Assembly: GCA_013003285.1 (NCBI GenBank)
Contig: JABDJY010000084.1
Location: forward strand, 1-5,484
From: Alphaproteobacteria bacterium
GTDB lineage: Bacteria > Pseudomonadota > Alphaproteobacteria > UBA6615
DNA: 5,484 nt
Reading direction: 5' to 3'
Shown here: in pieces, positions 1 to 5,484 of the stretch
How positions within the stretch are numbered: position 1 is the stretch's first letter
Layout of the letters: each line of letters opens with the position of its first letter
Made by a program: the position numbers and the translations under genes
Notes under the pieces: model-generated
Database searches by the model: none
What the model was told of the DNA's origin: nothing
The model's input: only the letters and a program-made list of their open reading frames with translations

Positions 1-383
1 TTATGGGCCGCATTTTGGGCAACGGTGGTAAAATAGCGATGCTCGGCCTCTTCACCATTGCGTCCCGCTACAACGACGCGCTCCACATACCCACGCCGGG
101 CCAACGCCGCTCGGCGCAGATCATTAGCCCACAGCCCGAGGGCGATCTGAATTAACAATTGCAGGGCCGAGACAAGATCGGCCGCCAGGCCGGCGAACGC
201 ACCGAGGCCGCCCATCACAGCGGCGACCACCAGCAGAACGATCGCGGTGCGCCACATGCCGTGCCAGAATGCCCAGAACGGCCCGAAGATAAACGCCAGC
301 CAATTGAACTTCTCGGCGATGATCACCACATCGCCATCGCTCGCCGACGACCAGGGCAGGGATTGCACACTGTAGGTTCTCAC
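1..383 (-). CDS. DUF2628-like small membrane protein, C-terminus cut by window edge
   Basis: An open frame starting at GTG (383-381) runs 127 complete codons without a stop and leaves the window at base 1, so the end is missing. The protein begins MRTYSVQ. At residues 24-45 it has an aromatic stretch (EKFNWLAFIFGPFWAFWHGMW) of the kind seen in DUF2628 proteins, where a Gly-Pro-x-Trp motif precedes the first membrane segment. Hydrophobic stretches at about 46-68 and 70-86 are likely membrane spans. A more polar tail (from about 87) follows, with an RRGYVERVV segment also typical of the family. The GTG is preferred because a purine-rich GAGAGA lies about 6 bases upstream and the family-like N-terminus begins there. 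The gene starts 16 bases after the methyltransferase stop, so it is probably cotranscribed with it and hisB. From memory, DUF2628 genes commonly sit between hisB and hisH in alphaproteobacteria. Function is unknown; the family match is by eye. Confidence 0.82.
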   Translation of the reverse strand, partial: MRTYSVQSLPWSSASDGDVVIIAEKFNWLAFIFGPFWAFWHGMWRTAIVLLVVAAVMGGLGAFAGLAADLVSALQLLIQIALGLWANDLRRAALARRGYVERVVVAGRNGEEAEHRYFTTVAQNAAH

Positions 384-399
384 TTGCCGTCTCTCATCT

Positions 400-1257
400 T
401 CAATCGTCCAGCGTCATGCGAAGTTTCAACTCGGTGGTGCCGAATAGTCGCAGATCGGGCACGAAGGTCTCTTTCTTCAGATGGCGCACATCGTGTTTGG
501 TGACCGGCCCGACGAACATCAGCTTATGACTGACGCTATAGCGCGCCTTGTCCAGCCCGAACACCTTCTGCAAGACATAGAATGTCAGATAGTGATTGTC
601 GACGACGGCGCGCACCGGATGGTCTGAATGGCGCACCACGTTGATCAGATCGAGGTTGAACAATTTGTCGCCATTGACCGGCGAGTGCCGGTCGGGCCCG
701 TCGGAGAACACGAAATCATAGGGACGGTCGGGCAGGGATTCGTAACGCACGCCGCGGAAACACTTAAAGAAACCGTCCGCCTTGGGGCTGTGTACAATCT
801 CCACAATATCCGACACCGCGCCGGGCAGACGCTCGCTGGCGATGCGGAACCATTCCGCATCGTCTTCCATCGACGTTACGCGGCCCGGCGAACCGCCATC
901 TTCCGCCGCGTTCTCGCGCAGCGCCTGGGCCAACACTACGGTCGAGATACCGGTGCCGCATTCGAGAATTTCGCGCGGCCGGTGGGTGCGCACCTGATCA
1001 TAAAGCGTCAAATAATCGGAATAGGACGCGCCGGTCACCGCAGTACCGGCGGCGACCTCGGTCATCAGCGCCCATAATTCCGGCTTGGCCTCTAGCGTGC
1101 GGCGGGCCTGACGGCTGCGCTTGGCGACCATGGCATCGACCAGCCGTTTGCGGGCGCGCACAAACGGTCCGTGGCGCGCCGCGGTGACATAGGTCGGCAG
1201 CGCGCCGGGCACGCCATCGTCGCGCCGGGTCGCTTGCGGTTGTTCAGTTTCGGACAT
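400..1257 (-). CDS. Predicted class I SAM-dependent methyltransferase in the hisB operon
   Basis: This encodes a 285-residue soluble protein with the features of a Rossmann-fold (class I) methyltransferase. A glycine-rich SAM-binding motif I, ILECGTGIST, lies at 97-106. An acidic turn, SMEDDAEWF, at 129-137 could bind the ribose hydroxyls. A strand with acidic end, YDFVFSDGPDR, at 180-190 matches the motif IV position. The first 60 residues are basic and probably an accessory region. No signal peptide or membrane segment is seen. The ATG at 1257 is chosen because GGAAAG (1273-1268) lies 10 bases upstream. An in-frame TTG at 1275 would add six residues but has no visible ribosome binding site. 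The gene lies 39 bases after hisB and 16 bases before the DUF2628-like gene, so it is likely part of the same transcript. The substrate cannot be read from the sequence. No step of histidine synthesis needs a methyltransferase, so its link to the operon is unexplained. Confidence 0.85.
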   Translation of the reverse strand: MSETEQPQATRRDDGVPGALPTYVTAARHGPFVRARKRLVDAMVAKRSRQARRTLEAKPELWALMTEVAAGTAVTGASYSDYLTLYDQVRTHRPREILECGTGISTVVLAQALRENAAEDGGSPGRVTSMEDDAEWFRIASERLPGAVSDIVEIVHSPKADGFFKCFRGVRYESLPDRPYDFVFSDGPDRHSPVNGDKLFNLDLINVVRHSDHPVRAVVDNHYLTFYVLQKVFGLDKARYSVSHKLMFVGPVTKHDVRHLKKETFVPDLRLFGTTELKLRMTLDD

Positions 1258-1296
1258 GGGCGCCCGTCTTTCCAACGGGGGTCACGATCACCGCCG

Positions 1297-1935
1297 CTAC
1301 ATCGACCCGCCGAGCACGCCTTTCGTCGACGGAACGGCGTCCGCGCGGCGCGGATCGATTTCGATCGCCTGGCGCAAGGAGCGCGCCAAGCCTTTGTAGC
1401 AGGACTCGACCATATGGTGATTATTCTCGCCATACAGGGTTTCCACATGCAGCGTGAGGCCAGCCGATTGGACGAACGCCTTGAACCATTCCTGGAACAA
1501 TTCGGTATCCATATCGCCCAGCTTGGGCCGCGTGAACGGTACCTGCCACACCAAATAGGGCCGGTTCGACGCATCCAACGCCACCCGCGTCAGGGTCTCG
1601 TCCATGGGCACCAGCGCATCGCCATAGCGGCGAATGCCGACGCGCTCGCCCAGCGCCTCGCTAATCGCCTCGCCGATGGCATAGCCGCTATCTTCGGTGG
1701 TGTGGTGGAAGTCGATGTGCAGATCGCCGGCCGCGCGCACGCGCAAATCAATCAGGCTATGGCGCGACAGCTGCTCGAGCATGTGATCGAGAAACCCGAT
1801 GCCGGTCTCGACATCGTAGGCGCCCGTGCCGTCAAGATTGACCGTCACGGAAATATCGGTTTCGCGGGTTTGCCGCGTGACAGTGGCCGTGCGACCGTCT
1901 TGATCACGGTCCCCGGATACTTCGTGAATGCTCAT
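1297..1935 (-). CDS. hisB: Imidazoleglycerol-phosphate dehydratase
   Basis: HisB removes water from imidazole glycerol phosphate to give imidazole acetol phosphate, a late step of histidine synthesis in the cytosol. The product is 212 residues, and this is the monofunctional form with no fused histidinol-phosphatase domain. Both manganese-binding signatures are present: GFLDHML at 47-53 with HIDFHHTTED at 73-82 in the first repeat, and NNHHMVE at 171-177 in the second. The conserved C-terminal PSTKGVL is at 202-208. The ATG at 1935 is chosen because AGGAG (1946-1942) sits 6 bases upstream. An in-frame TTG at 1965 would add ten residues, but it would place this ribosome binding site inside the gene. 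The residues before about 20 are poorly conserved in the family. The gene is divergent from hslV and is the first gene of the leftward transcript. Confidence 0.97.
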   Translation of the reverse strand: MSIHEVSGDRDQDGRTATVTRQTRETDISVTVNLDGTGAYDVETGIGFLDHMLEQLSRHSLIDLRVRAAGDLHIDFHHTTEDSGYAIGEAISEALGERVGIRRYGDALVPMDETLTRVALDASNRPYLVWQVPFTRPKLGDMDTELFQEWFKAFVQSAGLTLHVETLYGENNHHMVESCYKGLARSLRQAIEIDPRRADAVPSTKGVLGGSM

Positions 1936-1940
1936 TTTAA

Positions 1941-1946
1941 GCTCCT
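1941..1946 (-). promoter_or_regulatory. Ribosome binding site of hisB
   Basis: On the minus strand AGGAGC lies 5 bases before the ATG at 1935. It is a near-perfect Shine-Dalgarno match and it decides the start, ruling against the in-frame TTG at 1965. Confidence 0.85.
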
Positions 1947-1978
1947 GCAGCGCCTTGTGGGGCAAGCGATGCGGCGCC

Positions 1979-2008
1979 TACATAGCAGGGACCGCCGCCT
2001 ATTGCCAC
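1979..2008 (-). promoter_or_regulatory. Possible promoter of the hisB transcript
   Basis: On the minus strand GTGGCA (2008-2003) and TATGTA (1984-1979) are separated by 18 bases, and the second box is preceded by TG as in an extended -10 element. The -35 box matches the housekeeping consensus at four of six positions and the -10 box at three of six. Transcription would start near 1972, leaving a leader of about 37 bases. In this GC-rich sequence such matches arise by chance, so this is a weak candidate. No attenuator-like run of histidine codons is seen before hisB. Confidence 0.22.
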
Positions 2009-2029
2009 CATGACACGTCTGGGGCAAAC

Positions 2030-2057
2030 CTTGACGGCGGCGCGCAAATGACCAAAT
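2030..2057 (+). promoter_or_regulatory. Candidate heat-shock (RpoH) promoter of hslVU
   Basis: CTTGAC at 2030-2035 is followed after 16 bases by CCAAAT at 2052-2057. The pattern resembles alphaproteobacterial RpoH promoters, which have a CTTG-type -35 and a CCAT-type -10. HslVU is a classic heat-shock operon, which makes the match more credible. The -10 box is imperfect. The start site would lie near 2064, giving a leader of about 70 bases. The housekeeping factor could also use the TTGAC box, but no good TATAAT-like partner follows at 17 bases. Confidence 0.4.
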
Positions 2058-2132
2058 GGAAGGCGGTGCAGTGGCGCGCCCCGGTGCCGCGGTTTAAGGT
2101 CGTTCTAGACCCATCATATTATGGATGAATGA

Positions 2133-2693
2133 ATGTATACGGCGAATGACGCGAATGGATCCGCCCTTTGGCACGGCACCACCATTCTATCGATCCGCAA
2201 GGGCGGCGATGTGGTGATCGCCGGCGATGGCCAGGTCAGCCTGGGCAATACGGTGATCAAGGCCACGGCGCGCAAGGTGCGCCCGCTAGCCGACGGCAGC
2301 GTGATCGCCGGCTTTGCCGGTGCGACGGCCGATGCGTTCGCCCTGTTCGAGCGCCTGGAAAGCAAGCTCGAACAGCATCCCGGCCAACTGACCCGCGCTT
2401 GCGTCGAGATGGCCAAGGATTGGCGCACCGACCGCTATCTGCGCCGCCTCGAGGCCATGATGGCCGTGGCCGACAAGGAAACATCGCTGGTGCTCACCGG
2501 CACCGGCGATGTGCTGGAGCCCGATGACGGCATTATCGCCATCGGCTCGGGCGGCAATTATGCCCTGGCGGCGGCGCGCGCGCTGATCGACCAGGACGGG
2601 CTCGGCGCCCGCGACATCGCCGAACGCGCCATGGGTATCGCTGCCGATATCTGCGTCTTCACCAACACCAATGTGACGATCGAGAGCCTATGA
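2133..2693 (+). CDS. hslV: ATP-dependent protease HslUV, peptidase subunit HslV (ClpQ)
   Basis: HslV forms the double-hexameric, proteasome-like peptidase core of the cytosolic HslUV protease and cuts proteins fed in by HslU. The product is 186 residues. The catalytic nucleophile is Thr16 in the sequence WHGTTILSIRK (13-23). The first 15 residues are therefore a propeptide that must be removed to expose the threonine. The conserved GDGQVSLGNTVIK (32-44), the GFAGATADAF stretch (60-69) and the Gly-rich IGSGGNYALAAARAL stretch (137-151) are all in place. The ATG at 2133 is taken because an in-frame TGA lies directly before it (2130-2132) and no other start would keep a propeptide of suitable length. 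The ribosome binding site is poor: only GGATGA at 2123-2128 is purine-rich. The stop overlaps the hslU start by four bases (ATGA), so the two are translationally coupled. Confidence 0.97.
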   Translation: MYTANDANGSALWHGTTILSIRKGGDVVIAGDGQVSLGNTVIKATARKVRPLADGSVIAGFAGATADAFALFERLESKLEQHPGQLTRACVEMAKDWRTDRYLRRLEAMMAVADKETSLVLTGTGDVLEPDDGIIAIGSGGNYALAAARALIDQDGLGARDIAERAMGIAADICVFTNTNVTIESL

Positions 2694-4003
2694 CCAATTT
2701 TTCACCACGCGAGATCGTCTCCGAACTCGACCGCTTCATTATCGGCCAGAACGACGCCAAACGGGCAGTCGCGGTGGCGTTGCGCAATCGCTGGCGGCGT
2801 CAGCAGCTGCCCGACGATCTACGTGAAGAGGTCTTGCCGAAAAATATTCTGATGATCGGGCCAACCGGCGTCGGCAAAACGGAAATCTCGCGGCGCTTGG
2901 CCAAACTAGCCAACGCACCCTTCATCAAGATCGAAGCCACCAAATTCACCGAAGTGGGCTATGTGGGCCGCGACGTGGAATCGATCATCCGCGACCTGGT
3001 CGAACAATCCATCATGATGACCCGCGAAGTGCGCCGCAAAGAAGTACGCGTACAGGCCGAAGTCAATGCTGAGCAACGGGTTCTCGACGCTTTGGTCGGC
3101 GCCAACGCCAGTGAGGCAACGCGCCAATCGTTCCGCGACAAGCTGCGCCGGGGCGAACTGGACGATAAGGAAATTGAGGTCGAGGTCGCCGACCAGGGCG
3201 GCATGCAATTGCCGACCATGGACATACCCGGCATGCCCGGATCGCAGATGGGCATGATCAATTTGAACGACATGCTCGGCAAAGCGTTCGGCCAACGCAC
3301 GGCACCGCGCCGACTGAAGGTGGTGGAAAGCTACGAAGTGCTGATGGCCGACGAGTCCGACAAATTGCTCGACGAAGACAAGCTGGTCCAGGAAGCGCTT
3401 CATTCGGTCGAAAACAACGGCATCGTCTTCCTCGACGAGATCGACAAGATCACCGCGCGCAGCGAGCGCGCCGGCGGCGCCGATGTCAGCCGCGAGGGCG
3501 TGCAACGCGATCTGCTGCCTCTGATCGAAGGCACCACCGTCGCTACCAAACATGGCGCGGTGAAGACCGACCATATTCTGTTCATCGCCTCGGGCGCGTT
3601 TCATCTGGCCAAACCGTCCGACATGCTGCCTGAATTACAGGGCCGCCTGCCGATCCGCGTCGCGCTCAAGGCGCTGACCCGTGACGATTTCGGCCGCATT
3701 TTGCGCGAACCGGAGAACAGCTTGATCCGCCAGTCGGTCGCTCTGCTGAAGACCGAAAATGTGACCCTGAATTTCACCGAGGACGCAATCGAGGCGATCG
3801 CCGATCTGAGCGCGGAGATAAATCAGAATGTGGAGAATATCGGCGCCAGGCGGCTGCACACGGTGATCGAGCGCCTGCTGGAAGAAATCAGCTTCACCGC
3901 CACCGATCGGGGTGGCGAGACCATCGTCATCGACGCCGAGATGGTCAAGGAGCGGGTCGAAGAGCTGGCCAAGAACGCCGATCTATCGAAGTTCATTCTG
4001 TAA
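2690..4003 (+). CDS. hslU: ATP-dependent protease HslUV, ATPase subunit HslU (ClpY)
   Basis: HslU is the AAA+ unfoldase ring that recognises, unfolds and threads substrates into HslV, and its C-terminal tails switch HslV on. The product is 437 residues, full length for the family (E. coli HslU is 443). The N-terminal SPREIVSELDRFIIGQ box is at 5-20, Walker A GPTGVGKT at 57-64 and the pore loop GYVGRD at 90-95. A helical I-domain spans about 110-240, and Walker B IVFLDEID is at 245-252. The sensor 1 region ILFIASGAFH is at 296-305, the arginine-rich ELQGRLPIR at 315-323 includes the likely Arg finger, and sensor 2 GARRLHT is at 385-391. The C-terminal SKFIL is the tail that docks into HslV. 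All key residues are present, so the protease should be functional. The start overlaps the hslV stop. Confidence 0.98.
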   Translation: MTNFSPREIVSELDRFIIGQNDAKRAVAVALRNRWRRQQLPDDLREEVLPKNILMIGPTGVGKTEISRRLAKLANAPFIKIEATKFTEVGYVGRDVESIIRDLVEQSIMMTREVRRKEVRVQAEVNAEQRVLDALVGANASEATRQSFRDKLRRGELDDKEIEVEVADQGGMQLPTMDIPGMPGSQMGMINLNDMLGKAFGQRTAPRRLKVVESYEVLMADESDKLLDEDKLVQEALHSVENNGIVFLDEIDKITARSERAGGADVSREGVQRDLLPLIEGTTVATKHGAVKTDHILFIASGAFHLAKPSDMLPELQGRLPIRVALKALTRDDFGRILREPENSLIRQSVALLKTENVTLNFTEDAIEAIADLSAEINQNVENIGARRLHTVIERLLEEISFTATDRGGETIVIDAEMVKERVEELAKNADLSKFIL

Positions 4004-4004
4004 A

Positions 4005-4042
4005 AGGCCGACTTCTCCCCAACCAACCGGCCTAGCTGTTTT
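4005..4042 (+). terminator. Possible terminator after hslU
   Basis: AGGCCG (4005-4010) can pair with CGGCCT (4028-4033), giving a 6-bp stem with a 17-base loop. It is followed by AGCTG and four Ts (4039-4042). The loop is long and the T-run is short and displaced, so termination would be weak, or part of the transcript may read on into the next gene. Confidence 0.3.
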
Positions 4043-4067
4043 CACGCCCTGCCTGGCAGCGTAAAGT
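4039..4067 (+). promoter_or_regulatory. Possible promoter of the cyclase-family gene
   Basis: TTTTCA (4039-4044) and TAAAGT (4062-4067) are spaced by exactly 17 bases, and each matches four of six positions of the housekeeping consensus. Transcription would begin near 4074, about 29 bases before the ATG. This fits an independently transcribed gene after hslU, but the match is only moderate. Confidence 0.3.
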
Positions 4068-4089
4068 GGCGCTAAATCAACGCTTCCAC

Positions 4090-4095
4090 GGGGAG
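4090..4095 (+). promoter_or_regulatory. Ribosome binding site of the cyclase-family gene
   Basis: GGGGAG lies 7 bases before the ATG at 4103. It is a strong Shine-Dalgarno match and fixes that start. Confidence 0.8.
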
Positions 4096-4102
4096 AACTG
4101 CC

Positions 4103-4885
4103 ATGCAAATACCGTCAAAAATCGTCGACATCTCGATGCCGCTCGACAACGAAACCGTCTGCGATCCGGAGATCATGCGGCCGAAGATCCAATATGTCAG
4201 CCAGCAGGAAAACGCCGAGGCGATGTCCGCCTTCTTCGACGGCATGGAACCGTCCGATCTGCCGAGCGCCGAGGGTTGGGCCTGGGAGGTGATAACGCTG
4301 ACCACCCATAACGGCACCCATATCGACGCGCCGTGGCACTATCACTCCCACGACAAGGACGGCAATCCGATGCAGACCATCGATGAGTTGCCGCTCGACT
4401 GGTTCTTCCGCCCGGGTGTGAAGTTGGACTTCCGCGACCTGCCCGACGGCTATGTGGTTCAGCCTGAAGACGTCGAGGCAGAGCTCAAACGCATCGGCCA
4501 CGATTTGCAGCCGCTCGACATCGTTTTGGTCAACACCAACGCCAGCCGCTATTACGGCACCGACGAATATTTCGACCGCGGCATCGGCATGGGCAAAGAG
4601 GCGACCCTCTATTTGACCCGCGACCATGGGGTGCGGGTCACCGGCATCGACGCCTGGGGTTGGGATGCACCGTTCAAATTCGCCAAGGAGCAATACGCCA
4701 AGGACCGCGATGCCAGCAAGGTGTGGCAGGGACATTGGGCCGGTATCGAGCAGCCCTATTGCCACATGGAAAAACTGCTCCACCTGGAAACCCTGCCCGA
4801 TAAGGGTTTCACCGTCAGCTGCTTCCCATGGAAGATCAAGGCCGCCTCGGCCGGCTTCATCCGCGCCGTCGCCATGTTCGACTAG
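4103..4885 (+). CDS. Cyclase-family metal-dependent hydrolase (PF04199, kynurenine formamidase / isatin hydrolase type)
   Basis: The product is 260 residues with no signal peptide or membrane segment, so it is cytosolic. The family's metal-binding signature HxGTHxDxPxH is exact: HNGTHIDAPWH at 69-79, with His69, His73, Asp75 and His79 the likely metal ligands and catalytic residues. Other family features are the N-terminal KIVDISMPL (6-14), a DIVLVNTNA strand (139-147), the VTGIDAWGWDAP segment (179-190) and a late HME (221-223). Members hydrolyse amides or lactam-like rings, for example N-formylkynurenine or isatin, usually with manganese or zinc. The substrate cannot be decided here, and no tryptophan-degradation gene is adjacent. 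A strong ribosome binding site supports the ATG at 4103. The 99-base gap after hslU and the possible own promoter suggest it is not strictly part of hslVU. It converges on the XRE gene, with 34 bases between the stops. Confidence 0.9.
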   Translation: MQIPSKIVDISMPLDNETVCDPEIMRPKIQYVSQQENAEAMSAFFDGMEPSDLPSAEGWAWEVITLTTHNGTHIDAPWHYHSHDKDGNPMQTIDELPLDWFFRPGVKLDFRDLPDGYVVQPEDVEAELKRIGHDLQPLDIVLVNTNASRYYGTDEYFDRGIGMGKEATLYLTRDHGVRVTGIDAWGWDAPFKFAKEQYAKDRDASKVWQGHWAGIEQPYCHMEKLLHLETLPDKGFTVSCFPWKIKAASAGFIRAVAMFD

Positions 4886-4891
4886 GGTGTT

Positions 4892-4918
4892 TAACCCTCT
4901 TCCGGCGGGAGAGGGTTA
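4892..4918. terminator. Hairpin between convergent genes, likely bidirectional terminator
   Basis: Bases 4892-4903 pair with 4907-4918 around a GGC loop, giving a 12-bp stem with a single T-G wobble. It fills most of the 34-base gap between the cyclase-family stop (4885) and the XRE stop (4920). On the plus strand the stem is followed by TTTAG and on the minus strand by AACAC, so neither side has a strong T-run. Placement and stem stability argue for a terminator for both convergent genes. The CCCTCT...AGAGGG core also resembles short palindromes scattered between genes in many GC-rich proteobacteria, so it could be a dispersed repeat copy. Confidence 0.65.
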
Positions 4919-4919
4919 T

Positions 4920-5294
4920 TTAGCGGTCCCGTCTTGCCGCGCCGGGCGAACGCAATTGCGCCAGCAATAACTCCGCATCCTCGCGCGACAGCTCGCCGAT
5001 GCGTTCGGCCAACTCGTTGGCCAGCGCGGTATGCGCCGGCGACAGGCCGCGCGTATCGACCACGGCGCGGGGATGGGAGAGCGCCGCCAGACGCTTCACC
5101 TCTTCGAAATCGTCCCAGATCAGGTTGAAATATTCGCAGACCTGAATCACCAACGCCTCCGAGGGGCGACCGCGGCGGCCGTGCTCGAGCGAAGACAAAT
5201 AGGCCGGCGACAATTGCAGATCGGCCGCCATCTGCTTCAAGGTGATGTCCCTTGCGGCGCGCAGGCTGCGCACCTTCTCGCCGAACGGCGTCAC
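4920..5294 (-). CDS. XRE-family helix-turn-helix transcriptional regulator
   Basis: The product is 124 residues with an N-terminal Cro/C1-type DNA-binding domain at about 4-62. The helix-turn-helix runs from TLKQMAADLQLSPAYLSSLE (18-37) into HGRRGRPSEAL (38-48), with the usual Ser-Pro-x-Tyr-Leu-Ser recognition helix. A second, helical part at about 85-115 (AHTALANELAERIGELSREDAELL) is amphipathic and probably mediates dimerisation. The tail is basic. The start is taken as the GTG at 5294, whose TG forms part of the TGA stop of the Smr gene (GTGA overlap). The domain begins immediately after it, and extending further upstream in this frame gives low-complexity sequence that is the Smr gene read out of frame. 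There is no clear ribosome binding site, so translation is probably coupled to the Smr gene. The target genes are unknown. Nothing suggests a toxin-antitoxin or phage origin. Confidence 0.9.
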   Translation of the reverse strand: MTPFGEKVRSLRAARDITLKQMAADLQLSPAYLSSLEHGRRGRPSEALVIQVCEYFNLIWDDFEEVKRLAALSHPRAVVDTRGLSPAHTALANELAERIGELSREDAELLLAQLRSPGAARRDR

Positions 5295-5484
5295 GCGCGC
5301 GGCTCGCGGCGACGCCGCAGCAAAACGTAAAAGGCGCCGCTGCCGCCATGTTCGGGGCGCGCCGTCGCGAAGGCCAGGACATGGGGCCGGCAGATCGATT
5401 GGTTGAGCCAATCGGGCAAGCGTCGGCGCAAAATACCGCCCCCCTCGCGCACCGACCCCTTACCGGTGATCACCAGAACCGTGC
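5291..5484 (-). CDS. Smr-domain protein, C-terminal fragment cut by window edge
   Basis: This frame enters from the right edge and ends at TGA (5293-5291), so about 63 C-terminal residues are visible. They form the second half of an Smr domain (PF01713, the MutS2-type nuclease module). The TVLVITGKGSV start contains the conserved TGKG motif. GGILRRRLPDWL follows, and the domain closes with HGGSGAFYVLLRRR, the conserved His-Gly-Gly-x-Gly-Ala loop and last strand. In stand-alone Smr proteins and MutS2 this domain binds or nicks nucleic acid. The N-terminal part and the start are outside the window. The stop overlaps the XRE gene start by four bases, so the two form an operon. From memory, an Smr gene next to an XRE regulator close to hslU is a recurring alphaproteobacterial arrangement. 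Confidence 0.9.
   Translation of the reverse strand, partial: TVLVITGKGSVREGGGILRRRLPDWLNQSICRPHVLAFATARPEHGGSGAFYVLLRRRREPRA

Noticed and set aside
159..503. A 114-codon open frame on the plus strand at the left end
   Set aside because: It is antisense to the DUF2628-like gene and the end of the methyltransferase. The product is low-complexity and rich in Arg, His and Pro, without a domain.
1171..2013. A 280-codon open frame on the plus strand across hisB
   Set aside because: It is antisense to hisB and the methyltransferase gene and runs into the hisB upstream region. It has no ribosome binding site or recognisable domain and is explained by GC-rich codon bias.
1928..2128. A small plus-strand open frame in the hisB-hslV intergenic region
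   Set aside because: It starts inside hisB antisense, covers the promoter region and ends just before hslV. There is no ribosome binding site and the product shows no recognisable feature.
2906..3604. A 232-codon open frame on the minus strand inside hslU
   Set aside because: It lies wholly antisense to an intact, fully motif-supported hslU. Its composition (rich in His, Ala, Gln, Phe) is what antisense reading of GC-rich codons produces, and it resembles no protein family.
4115..4783. A 222-codon open frame on the minus strand inside the cyclase-family gene
   Set aside because: It is a shadow of a gene with an exact PF04199 signature on the plus strand, and no family motif is visible in the antisense product.
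5295..5411. N-terminal extension of the XRE regulator to an ATG at 5411
   Set aside because: The extra 39 residues are the Smr gene read in another frame. The DNA-binding domain starts right after the GTG at 5294, and the GTGA overlap is the usual coupled arrangement.
1..5484. CRISPR arrays, tRNA or rRNA genes, insertion sequences, prophage or toxin-antitoxin signatures
   Set aside because: I saw no regularly spaced repeats, cloverleaf-like segment, transposase motif or terminal inverted repeats. The window is almost fully accounted for by seven protein genes.

Overview
The window looks like a piece of an alphaproteobacterial chromosome, probably Rhodospirillales-like. The evidence is high-GC coding sequence, a divergent hisB / hslV-hslU pair, an HslV with a short propeptide ending W-H-G before the catalytic Thr-Thr, a DUF2628-type membrane protein downstream of hisB, and an Smr-domain gene overlapping an XRE-type regulator near hslU. 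The order assignment is inferred from gene order and protein style; no search was run. Seven genes are visible, two of them cut by the window edges, and coding density is high.

Left part (1-1935), all on the minus strand: hisB, encoding monofunctional imidazoleglycerol-phosphate dehydratase, is followed by a predicted SAM-dependent methyltransferase and then by a GTG-started DUF2628-like membrane protein that runs off the left edge. The short gaps (39 and 16 bases) suggest one transcript. In related genomes the histidine genes hisH, hisA and hisF usually follow, but they lie outside this window. The methyltransferase is the unexpected member.

Middle (1936-4003): a 197-base divergent intergenic region separates hisB from hslV-hslU on the plus strand. 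hslV and hslU overlap by four bases (ATGA). They encode the peptidase and the AAA+ unfoldase of the HslUV (ClpYQ) protease, and all key motifs are intact. A CTTGAC / CCAAAT pair upstream of hslV is a candidate heat-shock (RpoH) promoter.

Right part (4004-5484): a cyclase-family (PF04199) metal-dependent hydrolase gene has its own strong ribosome binding site and probably its own promoter. It converges on a minus-strand pair, an XRE-type helix-turn-helix regulator and the C-terminus of an Smr-domain protein, which overlap by four bases (GTGA). A 12-bp-stem hairpin sits in the 34-base gap between the convergent genes and probably ends transcription from one or both sides.

Most of this is conserved housekeeping sequence. 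I found no convincing undescribed system. The points most worth a second look are the methyltransferase within the histidine operon, the stacked start/stop codons just before hslV, and the cyclase-family hydrolase between hslU and the XRE gene.
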